Below are positions 35,573 through 43,940 of a stretch of 64,000 nucleotides of DNA, piece after piece. Source of the DNA: Cribrihabitans_A neustonicus. GTDB taxonomy: Bacteria > Pseudomonadota > Alphaproteobacteria > Rhodobacterales > Rhodobacteraceae. The stretch lies in NCBI RefSeq assembly GCF_048820895.1, contig NZ_JBMERQ010000002.1, forward strand, positions 1-64,000, read 5' to 3'. Position 1 is the first letter of the stretch, and every line of letters starts with the position of its first letter. The notes beneath the pieces are model-generated. The model had not been told where the DNA came from. It saw nothing but the letters and a program-made list of their open reading frames with translations, and did no database searches. Made by a program: the position numbers and the translations under genes.

Positions 35573-37542
35573 CAGCTCCGTCCGAACAGCCGCTCGATGT
35601 CGGCCAGTTTGAGTTCCACATAGGTCGGGCGGCCATGGTTGCACTGGCCGGAATGCGGCGTGGCCTCCATCTCGCGCAGCAGCGCATTCATCTCCTCGCC
35701 GCGCATCCGCCGCCCCGAGCGGATCGAGCCATGGCAGGCCACCCGGCTCAGAATCGCCTCCAGGCGCGCCTGCACCAGCTGGCTTTCGCCCTGATCGTCC
35801 AGCTCATCCAGAATGTCCCGGACCATCGCTTCGGCGTTGACCTCGCCCAAGAGCGCCGGGGTCTCCCGCACCGCCACCGCGTTGCCGCCAAAAGCCTCGA
35901 TGCCCAGCCCGAAGCGGGCGAGATCCTCGGCGACCTCGAGCAGCCGCGCGCAGTCGCCCTCGCTCAGCTCGACGATTTCCGGGATCAGAAGCGCCTGCGC
36001 CGCGACGCCGTTTTCCGCCATCTGCCGCTTCAGCTTCTCATAGACCAGCCGCTCGTGGGCGGCGTGCTGGTCGACAATCACCATGCCGTCGCGGGTCTGG
36101 GCGATGATGTAGTTTTCATGCACCTGGCCGCGCGCCGCACCCAGCGGCAATTGCTCGGCCCCGGGCGCGGCGGCCTCGGGCGCATCCGGCGCTGGCCCCG
36201 GGGCCTCCGGCGCTTCCACGGTGCGGCCGCTGTAGGCAGTGGCCAGCTCGGCAAACCCCGCCGCCGCAGGCTCATAGCCGAAGGAGGAGCCTTGCGCGGG
36301 CGCCGCATACCCCTCCGCATAGCCCGGGCGCTGCGCCGCATAAGCCGCCGTGCGCGCCCCCATCGAGGGCCGGTCCATCTGGTAGATCCGCGGCGCCGTC
36401 TGCGCACCAGACTGGCCCTCCGTCTGCTCCGGCCGCATCGCCCCCAGGGTGGCCCCCGCTACGGTGGAGGACGCGCGGTGCCCGGCCTCCGCCAGCCCGT
36501 GGCGCAGGGCCGAAACGATCAGCCCGCGTGCGACGCCCGGATCGCGGAAGCGCACCTCCGACTTGGCCGGATGCACGTTCACGTCGACCAGCTGCGGGTC
36601 GCAATCGACAAACAGCGCCGCCGCCGGGTGCCGGTCTCGGCTGAGGAAATCGAAATAGGCGGCGCGCAAGGCCCCGGTCAGCATCTTGTCCTTCACCGGC
36701 CGCGTATTCACAAACAGGAACTGCGCCACCGCCGCGCCGCGCGAATAGGTCGGCAGCGCCGCGTAGCCGTAAAGCCGGATGCCGTCGCGGCTTGCGTCGA
36801 TCTTCAGCGCGTTCTCGGCAAACTCCCGCCCCAGCACCGCCGCCAGCCGCCCGTGCAGCGCGTCAAACAGATCGCCCGAGAGCGGATCGGCGCGGAAGGT
36901 CACCCGCCCCTCGCCCCCGCCCGAGACATCGCGCAGGGTGAAGCCCACCGAAGGCTCCGCCATCGCCAGCCGCTTCACCGTGTCGGAGATCGCCTGGGCT
37001 TCGGCCCGGTCCGAGCGCATGAACTTGAGCCGCGCGGGCGTGGCAAAGAACAAATCGCGCAGCTCGACGATGGTGCCCGCGCGCAGGCCCGCGGGCTTCA
37101 CCGGCTCGATCTTTCCGCCCGAAACCCGCACCTGCGCCGCCTCATGCCCCTTGGCGCGGCTGGTGATGGTCAGCCGGCCGACGGCGCCGAGCGAGGGCAG
37201 CGCCTCGCCGCGGAAGCCGAAGGTGTGGATGTTCAGAAGGTCCGAGCCGTCGATCTTCGAGGTGGCATGGCGGCTGAGCGCCAGCGGCAGGTCCTCCGGC
37301 GTCATGCCGCAGCCATCGTCGGTCACCCGGATCAGCGTCTTGCCGCCGTCGGCGATTTCCACCGTGATCCGGGTGGCGCCCGCATCGATGGCGTTTTCCA
37401 CCAGCTCCTTCACCGCCGAGGCCGGCCGTTCCACCACCTCGCCCGCGGCAATGCGGTTGATGGCGCTGTCATCGAGCTGCCGGATGACGGGACGGCCGCC
37501 CGCGGGCGGGGTTTCGCGAATATCGGGATCTGCACTGCTCAT
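35572..37542 (-). CDS. mutL: DNA mismatch repair protein MutL
   Basis: 656 aa. GHKL ATPase N-terminus with ELVENAIDAGA, DDGCGM, and HTFGFRGEAL; C-terminal dimerisation/endonuclease domain with the metal motif DQHAAHERLVYE (Asp491) and the later ACHGSIRSGRR and QCNHGRPT motifs. The presence of DQHA(x)2E(x)4E says this MutL nicks DNA itself, as in bacteria without MutH. A Pro/Ala-rich linker of about 100 residues joins the halves. First gene of the operon with rmuC, the cyclase and the DUF3775 gene. Confidence 0.97.
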   Translation of the reverse strand: MSSADPDIRETPPAGGRPVIRQLDDSAINRIAAGEVVERPASAVKELVENAIDAGATRITVEIADGGKTLIRVTDDGCGMTPEDLPLALSRHATSKIDGSDLLNIHTFGFRGEALPSLGAVGRLTITSRAKGHEAAQVRVSGGKIEPVKPAGLRAGTIVELRDLFFATPARLKFMRSDRAEAQAISDTVKRLAMAEPSVGFTLRDVSGGGEGRVTFRADPLSGDLFDALHGRLAAVLGREFAENALKIDASRDGIRLYGYAALPTYSRGAAVAQFLFVNTRPVKDKMLTGALRAAYFDFLSRDRHPAAALFVDCDPQLVDVNVHPAKSEVRFRDPGVARGLIVSALRHGLAEAGHRASSTVAGATLGAMRPEQTEGQSGAQTAPRIYQMDRPSMGARTAAYAAQRPGYAEGYAAPAQGSSFGYEPAAAGFAELATAYSGRTVEAPEAPGPAPDAPEAAAPGAEQLPLGAARGQVHENYIIAQTRDGMVIVDQHAAHERLVYEKLKRQMAENGVAAQALLIPEIVELSEGDCARLLEVAEDLARFGLGIEAFGGNAVAVRETPALLGEVNAEAMVRDILDELDDQGESQLVQARLEAILSRVACHGSIRSGRRMRGEEMNALLREMEATPHSGQCNHGRPTYVELKLADIERLFGRS

Positions 37543-37791
37543 GCCCCCGAATCTAGCAGAGAAGGCGGATTCTGCCAGCGTGAACGCTGCGCCGCCGCAG
37601 GATCGCGCCGCGGTTGCCGGCGCCGCCTGTCCTGCCGCATCCGCGCGAACTTTGGCCGGTGCTCAAGCGCAGGTGACTTCGGGGAAATTTGTCCATTCGG
37701 TCAAAAAACACCGCCGCCGCACGGCCGCCTCGCTTGCCAATATGCCGCACCCGTGCGAATTTCGCGCAGAACTCTGCTGAGGACCCCCCCA

Positions 37792-38781
37792 ATGGAACGC
37801 CATATCGCTGAACATAGCGCGCTGCCGCCGCATCCGGTCGAGCCGCGCAACCCTGGCATGGAGCTGGACCTGGACTGGGTCGCTGCCGTGCAGGCCAACA
37901 CTTCCGCCATCGAACGCCGCTGCGCCACCCTGCCCGGCCGCCGCAGCGTGAAAAAGGACTACCAGGCCGCCTGGCTCTTGAAGGCGATCAGCCTGATCGA
38001 CCTCACCACGCTGTCGGGCGACGACACCGAGGCCCGGGTGCGCAGGCTGTGTGCCAAGGCGCGCCAGCCGGTCGATGCGAAACTGCTGGCAGAGCTCGGC
38101 ATGGAAGGCCTCACCACCGGCGCGGTCTGCGTCTACCACGACATGATCGAAACCGCGGTGGCCGCACTCAAGGGCACCGGCATCCCGGTGGCCGCGGTCT
38201 CCACCGGTTTCCCGGCAGGCCTCTCGCCCTTCCACCTGCGCGTCGCCGAGATCGGCGAAAGCGTGAAGGCTGGGGCCGAGGAGATCGACATCGTGATCTC
38301 CCGCCGCCACGTGCTGTCGGGCAACTGGCAGGCGCTTTACGACGAGATGAAGGCCTTCCGCGAGGCCTGCGGCAGCGCCCATGTGAAGGCGATCCTCGCC
38401 ACCGGCGAGCTGGGCTCCCTGCGCAACGTCGCGCGCGCCTCGCTGGTCTGCATGATGGCGGGCGCCGATTTCATCAAGACCTCCACCGGCAAGGAAAGCG
38501 TGAACGCCACCCTGCCGGTATCGCTGGTGATGATCCGCGCCATCCGCGACTATTACGAGCGTACCGGCTACCGCGTCGGCTACAAGCCCGCGGGCGGCAT
38601 TTCCAAGGCCAAGGACGCCCTGGTCTACCTCAGCCTGATCAAGGACGAGCTTGGTGACCGCTGGCTGCAGCCCGACCTGTTCCGTTTTGGCGCGTCGTCG
38701 CTCCTCGGCGATATCGAGCGCCAGCTCGAGCATCACCTTACCGGCGCCTATTCCGCCGCCCACCGCCACGCGATGGCATAA
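37792..38781 (+). CDS. deoC: Deoxyribose-phosphate aldolase
   Basis: 329 aa. It cleaves deoxyribose 5-phosphate to glyceraldehyde 3-phosphate and acetaldehyde. The Schiff-base lysine is Lys229 in DFIKTSTGK, with KAILATGEL and KPAGGISKAKDA also typical of DERA. The N-terminus has about 50 extra residues compared with E. coli, as in eukaryote-like DERA. An aldehyde dehydrogenase gene follows 85 bp downstream and probably removes the acetaldehyde. Divergent from mutL across a 250-bp gap. Confidence 0.95.
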   Translation: MERHIAEHSALPPHPVEPRNPGMELDLDWVAAVQANTSAIERRCATLPGRRSVKKDYQAAWLLKAISLIDLTTLSGDDTEARVRRLCAKARQPVDAKLLAELGMEGLTTGAVCVYHDMIETAVAALKGTGIPVAAVSTGFPAGLSPFHLRVAEIGESVKAGAEEIDIVISRRHVLSGNWQALYDEMKAFREACGSAHVKAILATGELGSLRNVARASLVCMMAGADFIKTSTGKESVNATLPVSLVMIRAIRDYYERTGYRVGYKPAGGISKAKDALVYLSLIKDELGDRWLQPDLFRFGASSLLGDIERQLEHHLTGAYSAAHRHAMA

Positions 38782-38866
38782 CGCCGGTTCGGCGCCGCCC
38801 CGGAATCCGGCGCGGATTCCGGCCCGTTTTCCGGTGGAAAACGGCGACAGAACGAGAGGTTCTACA

Positions 38867-41206
38867 ATGACCGTCAGAGAGATTTTCGAAACCATGGACT
38901 ACGGACCCGCACCCGAAAGCGCCGCCGAGGCGCTGGCCTGGCTGGTCGATCAGGGCAGCCGGTTCGGCCATTTCATCAACGGCGAATTCACCGCCCCCGG
39001 CGACGGCTTCGAAAGCCGCAACCCGGCCAATGGCGAGGTGCTGGCGACCCTGACCCAGGCCAGCCAGTCCGATGTCGACAGCGCCGTCGAGGCCGCGCGC
39101 AAGGCGCAAGGCAAGTGGGAAGCGCTCGGCGGGCCCGGCCGCGCCCCCTACCTCTACGCGATTGCCCGGCTCCTGCAGAAACACGCCCGCCTGTTTGCGG
39201 TGCTGGAAACGCTCGACAACGGCAAGCCGATCCGCGAGAGCCGCGACATCGACATCCCGCTTGCCCAGCGGCATTTCTACTACCACGCCGGCATGGCCCA
39301 GCTGATGGAAGCCGAGCTGCCCGACGCCGAGGCGCTGGGTGTCTGCGGCCAGATCATCCCGTGGAACTTCCCGCTGCTGATGCTCGCGTGGAAGATCGCG
39401 CCCGCGATCGCGATGGGCAACACCGTGGTGCTGAAACCGGCGGAATACACCTCGCTCACCGCGCTTCTGTTTGCCGACATCTGCCGCCAGGCGGGGCTGC
39501 CCAAGGGCGTCGTCAACATCGTCACCGGCGACGGCGCCGTGGGCGAGATGATCGTGGCGGCCGAGGTGGACAAGGTCGCCTTCACCGGCTCCACCGCCGT
39601 CGGCCGCCGCATCCGCGAGGCCACCGCGGGCTCCGGCAAGGCGCTGACGCTGGAGCTGGGCGGCAAGTCGCCCTACATCGTCTTTGACGACGCCGACCTC
39701 GACAGCGCGGTCGAAGGGCTGGTCGATGCGATCTGGTTCAACCAGGGCCAGGTCTGCTGCGCGGGCTCGCGCCTGCTGGTGCAGGAAAGCGTCGCCGAAC
39801 GCTTCCACGCCAAGCTGCGCGCCCGCATGGACAATCTGCGTGTCGGCAACCCGCTCGACAAATGCATCGACATCGGCGCCATCGTCGACCCGGTCCAGCT
39901 CGACACCATCCAGAGCCTCGTCGCGTCCAACCGCGCAGGCACGATGCACCAGGCCAAGGTGAAGATGCCCGAGGGCGGCTGCTTCTACCCGCCGACCCTG
40001 ATCGAGGGGCTCGCGCCCTCCGATCCGCTGATGCAGGAGGAGATCTTCGGCCCGGTCCTGGTCTCCACCACCTTCCGCACCCCGGGCGAGGCGGTGGAAC
40101 TCGCCAACAACACCCGCTACGGGCTGGCGGCGACGGTCTGGAGCGAGAACGTGAACCTCGCGCTCGACATCGCCCCCAAGCTGGCGGCCGGCGTGGTCTG
40201 GATCAACGGCACCAACATGTTCGACGCCGCGGCCGGCTTCGGCGGCGTGCGCGAAAGCGGCTTCGGGCGCGAAGGCGGCTGGGAAGGGCTTTCCGCCTAC
40301 ACCCGCCCCAGGGCCAAAGCGAAACCGCTGGCCCGGATCGAACCGGCAAGCGGCGATGGCGCCGCGCCGGAAGGCACGCTTGACCGCACCGCAAAGATGT
40401 ACATCGGCGGCAAGCAGGCGCGCCCCGATGGCGGCTACAGCCAGGCCATTCTCGGCAAGGGCGGCGCGCTGCTCGGCCATGTCGGCATTGCCAACCGCAA
40501 GGACGTGCGCAACGCGGTCGAGGCCGCGGCAGGCGCGAAGGCCTGGTCCAAGACCTCCGGCCACCTGCGCGCGCAGATCCTCTATTACATCGGCGAGAAC
40601 CTCTCGGCCCGCGCCGACGAGTTCGCCACCCGTGTGGATGCGATGACCGGCAAGAAGACCGGCGCCAAAGAGGTCGAGACCGCGATTCAGCGCCTGTTCA
40701 CCGCCGCCGCCTGGGCCGATAAATACGACGGCCAGGCCCATGGCGTGCCGATCCGCGCCGTGGCGCTGGCAATGAAGGAGCCGGTCGGCGTGATCGGCGC
40801 GCTCTGCCCGGACGAGGCGCCGCTGCTGGGCTTGGTCTCGGTGCTGGCGCCCGCGATCGCGATGGGCAACCGGGTGGTGCTGGCCGCCTCCGAGCCGTTC
40901 CCGCTGGCGGCTACCGACTTCTACCAGGTGCTGGAGACCTCGGACGTGCCCGCGGGCGTGGTCAACATCCTCACCGGCAGCCACGCCGAGCTTGCAGGCC
41001 CGCTGGCGTCGCACCTGAACGTGGACGCGGTCTGGAGCTTCTCCTCCACAGATCTGTCGGCGGAGATCGAAAAGGCCTCGGCCGGCAACCTGAAGCGGAC
41101 CTGGGTCAACAACGGCACCGCGCCGGACTGGATGCAGGACCATACCAAGCGCTTTCTGCAGGAGGCCACCGAGGTGAAAAACATCTGGGTGCCCTACGGC
41201 GAATAG
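38867..41206 (+). CDS. ALDH16-type aldehyde dehydrogenase with a second, inactive ALDH domain
   Basis: 779 aa, far longer than a normal ALDH (about 490). Domain 1 (about 30-495) is complete, with LELGGKSPYIVF and the catalytic Cys297 in NQGQVCCAGS. Domain 2 (about 505-779) is a partial ALDH: it has the NAD-fold part (MYIGGKQARPDGGYS, VGVIGALCPDEAPLL, ILTGSHAELAG) but stops before the catalytic Cys region. This tandem layout with a dead second domain is the mark of the ALDH16 family. Placed after deoC, it likely oxidises acetaldehyde from DERA. Confidence 0.92.
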   Translation: MTVREIFETMDYGPAPESAAEALAWLVDQGSRFGHFINGEFTAPGDGFESRNPANGEVLATLTQASQSDVDSAVEAARKAQGKWEALGGPGRAPYLYAIARLLQKHARLFAVLETLDNGKPIRESRDIDIPLAQRHFYYHAGMAQLMEAELPDAEALGVCGQIIPWNFPLLMLAWKIAPAIAMGNTVVLKPAEYTSLTALLFADICRQAGLPKGVVNIVTGDGAVGEMIVAAEVDKVAFTGSTAVGRRIREATAGSGKALTLELGGKSPYIVFDDADLDSAVEGLVDAIWFNQGQVCCAGSRLLVQESVAERFHAKLRARMDNLRVGNPLDKCIDIGAIVDPVQLDTIQSLVASNRAGTMHQAKVKMPEGGCFYPPTLIEGLAPSDPLMQEEIFGPVLVSTTFRTPGEAVELANNTRYGLAATVWSENVNLALDIAPKLAAGVVWINGTNMFDAAAGFGGVRESGFGREGGWEGLSAYTRPRAKAKPLARIEPASGDGAAPEGTLDRTAKMYIGGKQARPDGGYSQAILGKGGALLGHVGIANRKDVRNAVEAAAGAKAWSKTSGHLRAQILYYIGENLSARADEFATRVDAMTGKKTGAKEVETAIQRLFTAAAWADKYDGQAHGVPIRAVALAMKEPVGVIGALCPDEAPLLGLVSVLAPAIAMGNRVVLAASEPFPLAATDFYQVLETSDVPAGVVNILTGSHAELAGPLASHLNVDAVWSFSSTDLSAEIEKASAGNLKRTWVNNGTAPDWMQDHTKRFLQEATEVKNIWVPYGE

Positions 41207-41224
41207 GCCTGGCCAAATGACCGG

Positions 41225-41259
41225 CAAAGCCGTCCCGAAGGGGGCGGCTTTTTCTTTTT
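41225..41259 (+). terminator. Rho-independent terminator of the deoC-ALDH16 operon
   Basis: AAAGCCGTCCC pairs with GGGGCGGCTTT (one wobble), followed by TTCTTTTT. It lies 19 bp after the ALDH16 stop. Confidence 0.9.
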
Positions 41260-41460
41260 GGGTCTGGTTCCGTCCCGACAGGCTGCTTGCGCGGAACAAG
41301 GCCGAGAGGCCGCCGCGCATCGCCGCCGCGCCCCCACGCGGTGGCGATTTGGCCGAGGCTTGGCGCTCCGTCGATAGGGCGTACGGACTTGGCTGGGATA
41401 AAATGCCAATCAAGCCTGTTCGGATCGCCCCCGCGCGCGGCGGCCATACGCGGCTTTACT
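41260..41460. repeat. Dispersed intergenic repeat, copy D
   Basis: Second full-length copy of the repeat found at 31.9-32.4 kb. It occupies nearly all of the 309-bp gap between the ALDH16 terminator and the flavodoxin-like gene. Identity to copy A is highest across 41289-41450. The minus-strand frame with FIPAKSV and GDARRP is open here too. Confidence 0.8.
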
Positions 41461-41515
41461 CCCGCAGCACCTGCAAAGATGCTAACCAAGCACGAGTAAT
41501 ATAAGGCAGGCGCGG

Positions 41516-42001
41516 ATGGCGGAGCTTCTGATTGTCTATCATTCCCTCACCGGCGGCAGCCGCCAGATGGCCGAAGCCGCCGCCGATGCCGCGCGCGACG
41601 AGATCACGGTCACCCTTAAAACCGCGGCCGAAGCAGGCCCCGAGGACCTCATGCGCGCCAGCGGCTACATCTTCTGCGCGCCGGAAAACCTCGCCGCCAT
41701 CGCGGGCGTGATGAAGGATTTCTACGACCGCAGCTACTACCCTGTGCTGGGCCGGATCGAGGGCCGCGCCTATGCGCAGATGGTCTGCGCGGGCTCCGAT
41801 GGCGCCAATGCCGCACGCCAGACCGCGCGGATCGCGCAGGGCTGGCGGCTCAAGGAGGTGCAGCCGCCGCTGATCATCTGCACCCATGCGCAAACGCCCG
41901 AGGCGATTCTCGCCCCCAAGACCATTCCTGAGACAGAGCTGAAGGCCTGCCGCGAACTGGGCCAGGCGATGGGCGCCGGGCTGGCGATGGGCGCGTTCTG
42001 A
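41516..42001 (+). CDS. Flavodoxin-like FMN protein / NAD(P)H quinone-reductase family
   Basis: 161 aa. The N-terminal YHSLTGGSRQMAE loop is a flavodoxin-type phosphate-binding loop for FMN, followed by a central FCAPENLAAIAGVMKDFYDR region seen in flavodoxin-like reductases. The length suits a single-domain flavodoxin fold. Cytosolic. It has no operon partner; partner and substrate are unknown. Confidence 0.82.
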   Translation: MAELLIVYHSLTGGSRQMAEAAADAARDEITVTLKTAAEAGPEDLMRASGYIFCAPENLAAIAGVMKDFYDRSYYPVLGRIEGRAYAQMVCAGSDGANAARQTARIAQGWRLKEVQPPLIICTHAQTPEAILAPKTIPETELKACRELGQAMGAGLAMGAF

Positions 42002-42055
42002 GCCGCCGCAGCCTGCCGGGCCTCCGCGCCTCGGCGCGGCACCGCGGCCTCGCGC

Positions 42056-42077
42056 CAAGGCTTTTGCAAGAGCCTTG
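42056..42077 (+). terminator. Hairpin after the flavodoxin-like gene
   Basis: CAAGGCT (42056-42062) pairs with AGCCTTG (42071-42077) around TTTGCAAG, 55 bp past the stop. No T tract, so weak. Confidence 0.4.
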
Positions 42078-42128
42078 CCCGGCCCGCCCCGGGCAAGCGC
42101 CGCGCGGCCATTGCAAGGCGCACAAAAA

Positions 42129-42156
42129 AACGCCCGCTCCAATCGGAACGGACGTT
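42129..42156 (-). terminator. Rho-independent terminator of rpsO
   Basis: On the minus strand AACGTCCGTTCC-GATT-GGAGCGGGCGTT (two wobble/mismatch positions) followed by TTTTTTT. It lies 25 bp past the rpsO stop. Confidence 0.9.
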
Positions 42157-42180
42157 TCGGAATACCTGTGACGGCGCAGC

Positions 42181-42450
42181 TTAGCGGCGGATGCCCAGGC
42201 GCTTGATCAGGTCCTGGTAACGGGCCTCATCCTTGGCTTTGGTGTAGTCCAGCAGCTTGCGGCGCTGAGCGACCATCTTCAGAAGGCCACGGCGGCCGTG
42301 GTTGTCCTTCTTGTGGGTCTTGAAGTGCTCGGTCAGGGTGGTGATGCGCGAGGTCAGGATGGCCACCTGGACTTCCGGCGAGCCGGTGTCGCCGTCCTTG
42401 GTCGCGAATTCCTTGATCAGGCGGTTCTTTTCTTCTGCGGTGATCGACAT
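42181..42450 (-). CDS. rpsO: 30S ribosomal protein S15
   Basis: 89 aa, starting MSITAEEKNRLIKEFATKDG and ending RLGIRR, the normal length. It binds 16S rRNA helices in the platform of the small subunit. The upstream gap of about 260 bp holds its own promoter or leader; S15 usually controls its own translation through such a leader, but I cannot identify the structure here. The gene upstream on the same strand is an RTX-type protein rather than truB. Confidence 0.98.
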   Translation of the reverse strand: MSITAEEKNRLIKEFATKDGDTGSPEVQVAILTSRITTLTEHFKTHKKDNHGRRGLLKMVAQRRKLLDYTKAKDEARYQDLIKRLGIRR

Positions 42451-42708
42451 CGGGGTCTCCTTCGATGCTGAAGTGGATGGCGCAGGCCGGGATGTCGTCC
42501 AGCACAGGCCCTTGGAGAAACCTGCCGCGAAGGCAGCAGATGCGGGCGTATAGGATGATTCCGCGGGAAAGGCAAAGACTTCCTGCTATGCGCTTCCGCG
42601 CAACAGGAGTTCCGCCAATTGGCTGCCGGGAAGCAGTTAACCGCCGCTGGCGGCACCGGTTGGACCGGGCTGCCTCGGACCGTCTGCACCCGCCGCCTGC
42701 CCGAATCC

Positions 42709-43704
42709 CTATGATGCCGCCGGCAGCAGCCCCGATTGCGCCGCTGACTCGCTGTCCATCACCGCCACATCAGCGGCCGAAAGGGACGGTTCGCCCGAGA
42801 TCCGCAGCGCCACGGCGCCATTGACCAGGATCAGCCGGTTGTCCGGGGCCTCCGGATCGTCCTGCACCTCGACCTCCGGATCGCTGTCTTCCGCGTCCCA
42901 CACCAGCACCAGCTGATCCTCCGCGGCGTCATAGTCGATCAGCTGCACGGCTTCTTCGCTGCCGGTCCAAGCCCCGCCCACGAAGAGGTCCGCGCCCGCG
43001 CCGCCGGTCAGAACATCGCCCTCGCCTGCGAGCAGCGTGTCCGCGCCGCCGCCACCGTTCACGTAGTCCCGCGCGCCCGCGTCGCCAGCGCCCGAAACCA
43101 GATCGTCGCCATAGCCGCCAAACAGCGCATCCTCGCCCGCGCCGCCGCGCAAGGTGTCATCGCCATCGTTGCCATGAAGGGAATCCGCCCCGGCACCGCC
43201 CTCCAGCACATCCGCGCCCTGGCCGCCGTGCAGCAGGTCCGCCCCGGCGCCGCCGGAGAGCAGGTCGCCGCCGAAGTGGCCATAGAGCCTGTCGCCAGCC
43301 TCGCCGCCCCGCAACAGGTCGATCCCATCCCCGCCATGAAGCAGATCCGCCCCCGCACCTCCGGCCAGGGTGTCATCACCGGCAGCGCCATAAAGCGTGT
43401 CCGCTCCTTCGCCGCCGCCAAGCCAATCGGCGCCGTCATAGCCGTTGATTTCATCCGCGCCGCTGCCGCCGCTCATCACATCGGCGCGGCGGGTGCCGAC
43501 CATGACGTCAGGCCCGTCGCCGCCCTGCACTTCCGGCACAGCTTCCGTATCCGCATCGCCGTCTTCGGCGAGCAGGTCTTCAAGACCGGTCCCGGGCTCC
43601 GCCCCGTCCAGGTCTCTGTTGCCGTCGTTGTCAGCCGCCTCGTCACCGACAAGAATAATACTGCTGAGGGCGGCCAGCCCCAGCATACTCACCAACCAGA
43701 ACAT
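42709..43704 (-). CDS. RTX-type calcium-binding repeat protein with an N-terminal membrane anchor
   Basis: 331 aa, very acidic. An N-terminal hydrophobic segment (MFWLVSMLGLAALSSIILVG) could be an anchor or uncleaved signal. From about residue 60 to 240 it is built of GGxGxDxLx nonapeptides (for example GGAGADLLHGG, GGDGIDLLRGG, GGAGADSLHGN), which form a calcium-binding beta-roll. The C-terminal 80 residues end in a VMDSESAAQSG tail, not a recognised secretion signal. No type I secretion genes are near. It sits between truB and rpsO. Confidence 0.9.
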   Translation of the reverse strand: MFWLVSMLGLAALSSIILVGDEAADNDGNRDLDGAEPGTGLEDLLAEDGDADTEAVPEVQGGDGPDVMVGTRRADVMSGGSGADEINGYDGADWLGGGEGADTLYGAAGDDTLAGGAGADLLHGGDGIDLLRGGEAGDRLYGHFGGDLLSGGAGADLLHGGQGADVLEGGAGADSLHGNDGDDTLRGGAGEDALFGGYGDDLVSGAGDAGARDYVNGGGGADTLLAGEGDVLTGGAGADLFVGGAWTGSEEAVQLIDYDAAEDQLVLVWDAEDSDPEVEVQDDPEAPDNRLILVNGAVALRISGEPSLSAADVAVMDSESAAQSGLLPAAS

Positions 43705-43804
43705 TTTCCTTCTCCGTCGCCAAAGAAGACACTAAAAAACGCCCCAGCGTCGCATAACGCAGGCGGCCAGGCAAAACAAAAGCGGAACATTGATTAACAC
43801 ACCC

Positions 43805-43839
43805 TTGCCCGGGCCACGCCGCAGGACGGCCCCGGGCAA
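43805..43839. other. G+C-rich hairpin downstream of truB
   Basis: TTGCCCGGG and CCCGGGCAA close a hairpin with inner partial pairing. It stands 14 bp from the 36-bp palindrome and about 100 bp past the truB stop; a likely secondary terminator. Confidence 0.5.
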
Positions 43840-43852
43840 AAGGTCAAAGATC

Positions 43853-43888
43853 CTGCCGCAATGTTTCGCGGGCGAAACATTGCGGCAG
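43853..43888. repeat. Perfect 17-bp inverted repeat with a 2-nt centre downstream of truB
   Basis: CTGCCGCAATGTTTCGC (43853-43869), GG, then its exact complement (43872-43888). It lies 52 bp past the truB stop and about 150 bp upstream of the RTX gene start. On the minus strand it is followed by ATCTTTGACCTTTT, so a terminator role for truB is possible; the perfect length is also compatible with a protein-binding site or a mobile-element remnant. Confidence 0.75.
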
Positions 43889-43940
43889 AGATGCTGACCA
43901 AAACACCTCTGCCGTTCCGGAACCCAAGCCCCGGGAGGGA

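Noticed and set aside
33116..35623. 835-codon plus-strand open frame opposite the cyclase and rmuC
   Set aside because: Shadow of two well-supported genes; no recognisable domain.
35290..37791. Long in-frame extension upstream of deoC
   Set aside because: It runs antisense through mutL; deoC has a proper start at 37792 with a ribosome site and normal N-terminus.
38738..41413. 891-codon minus-strand open frame opposite ALDH16
   Set aside because: Antisense shadow with low-complexity composition.
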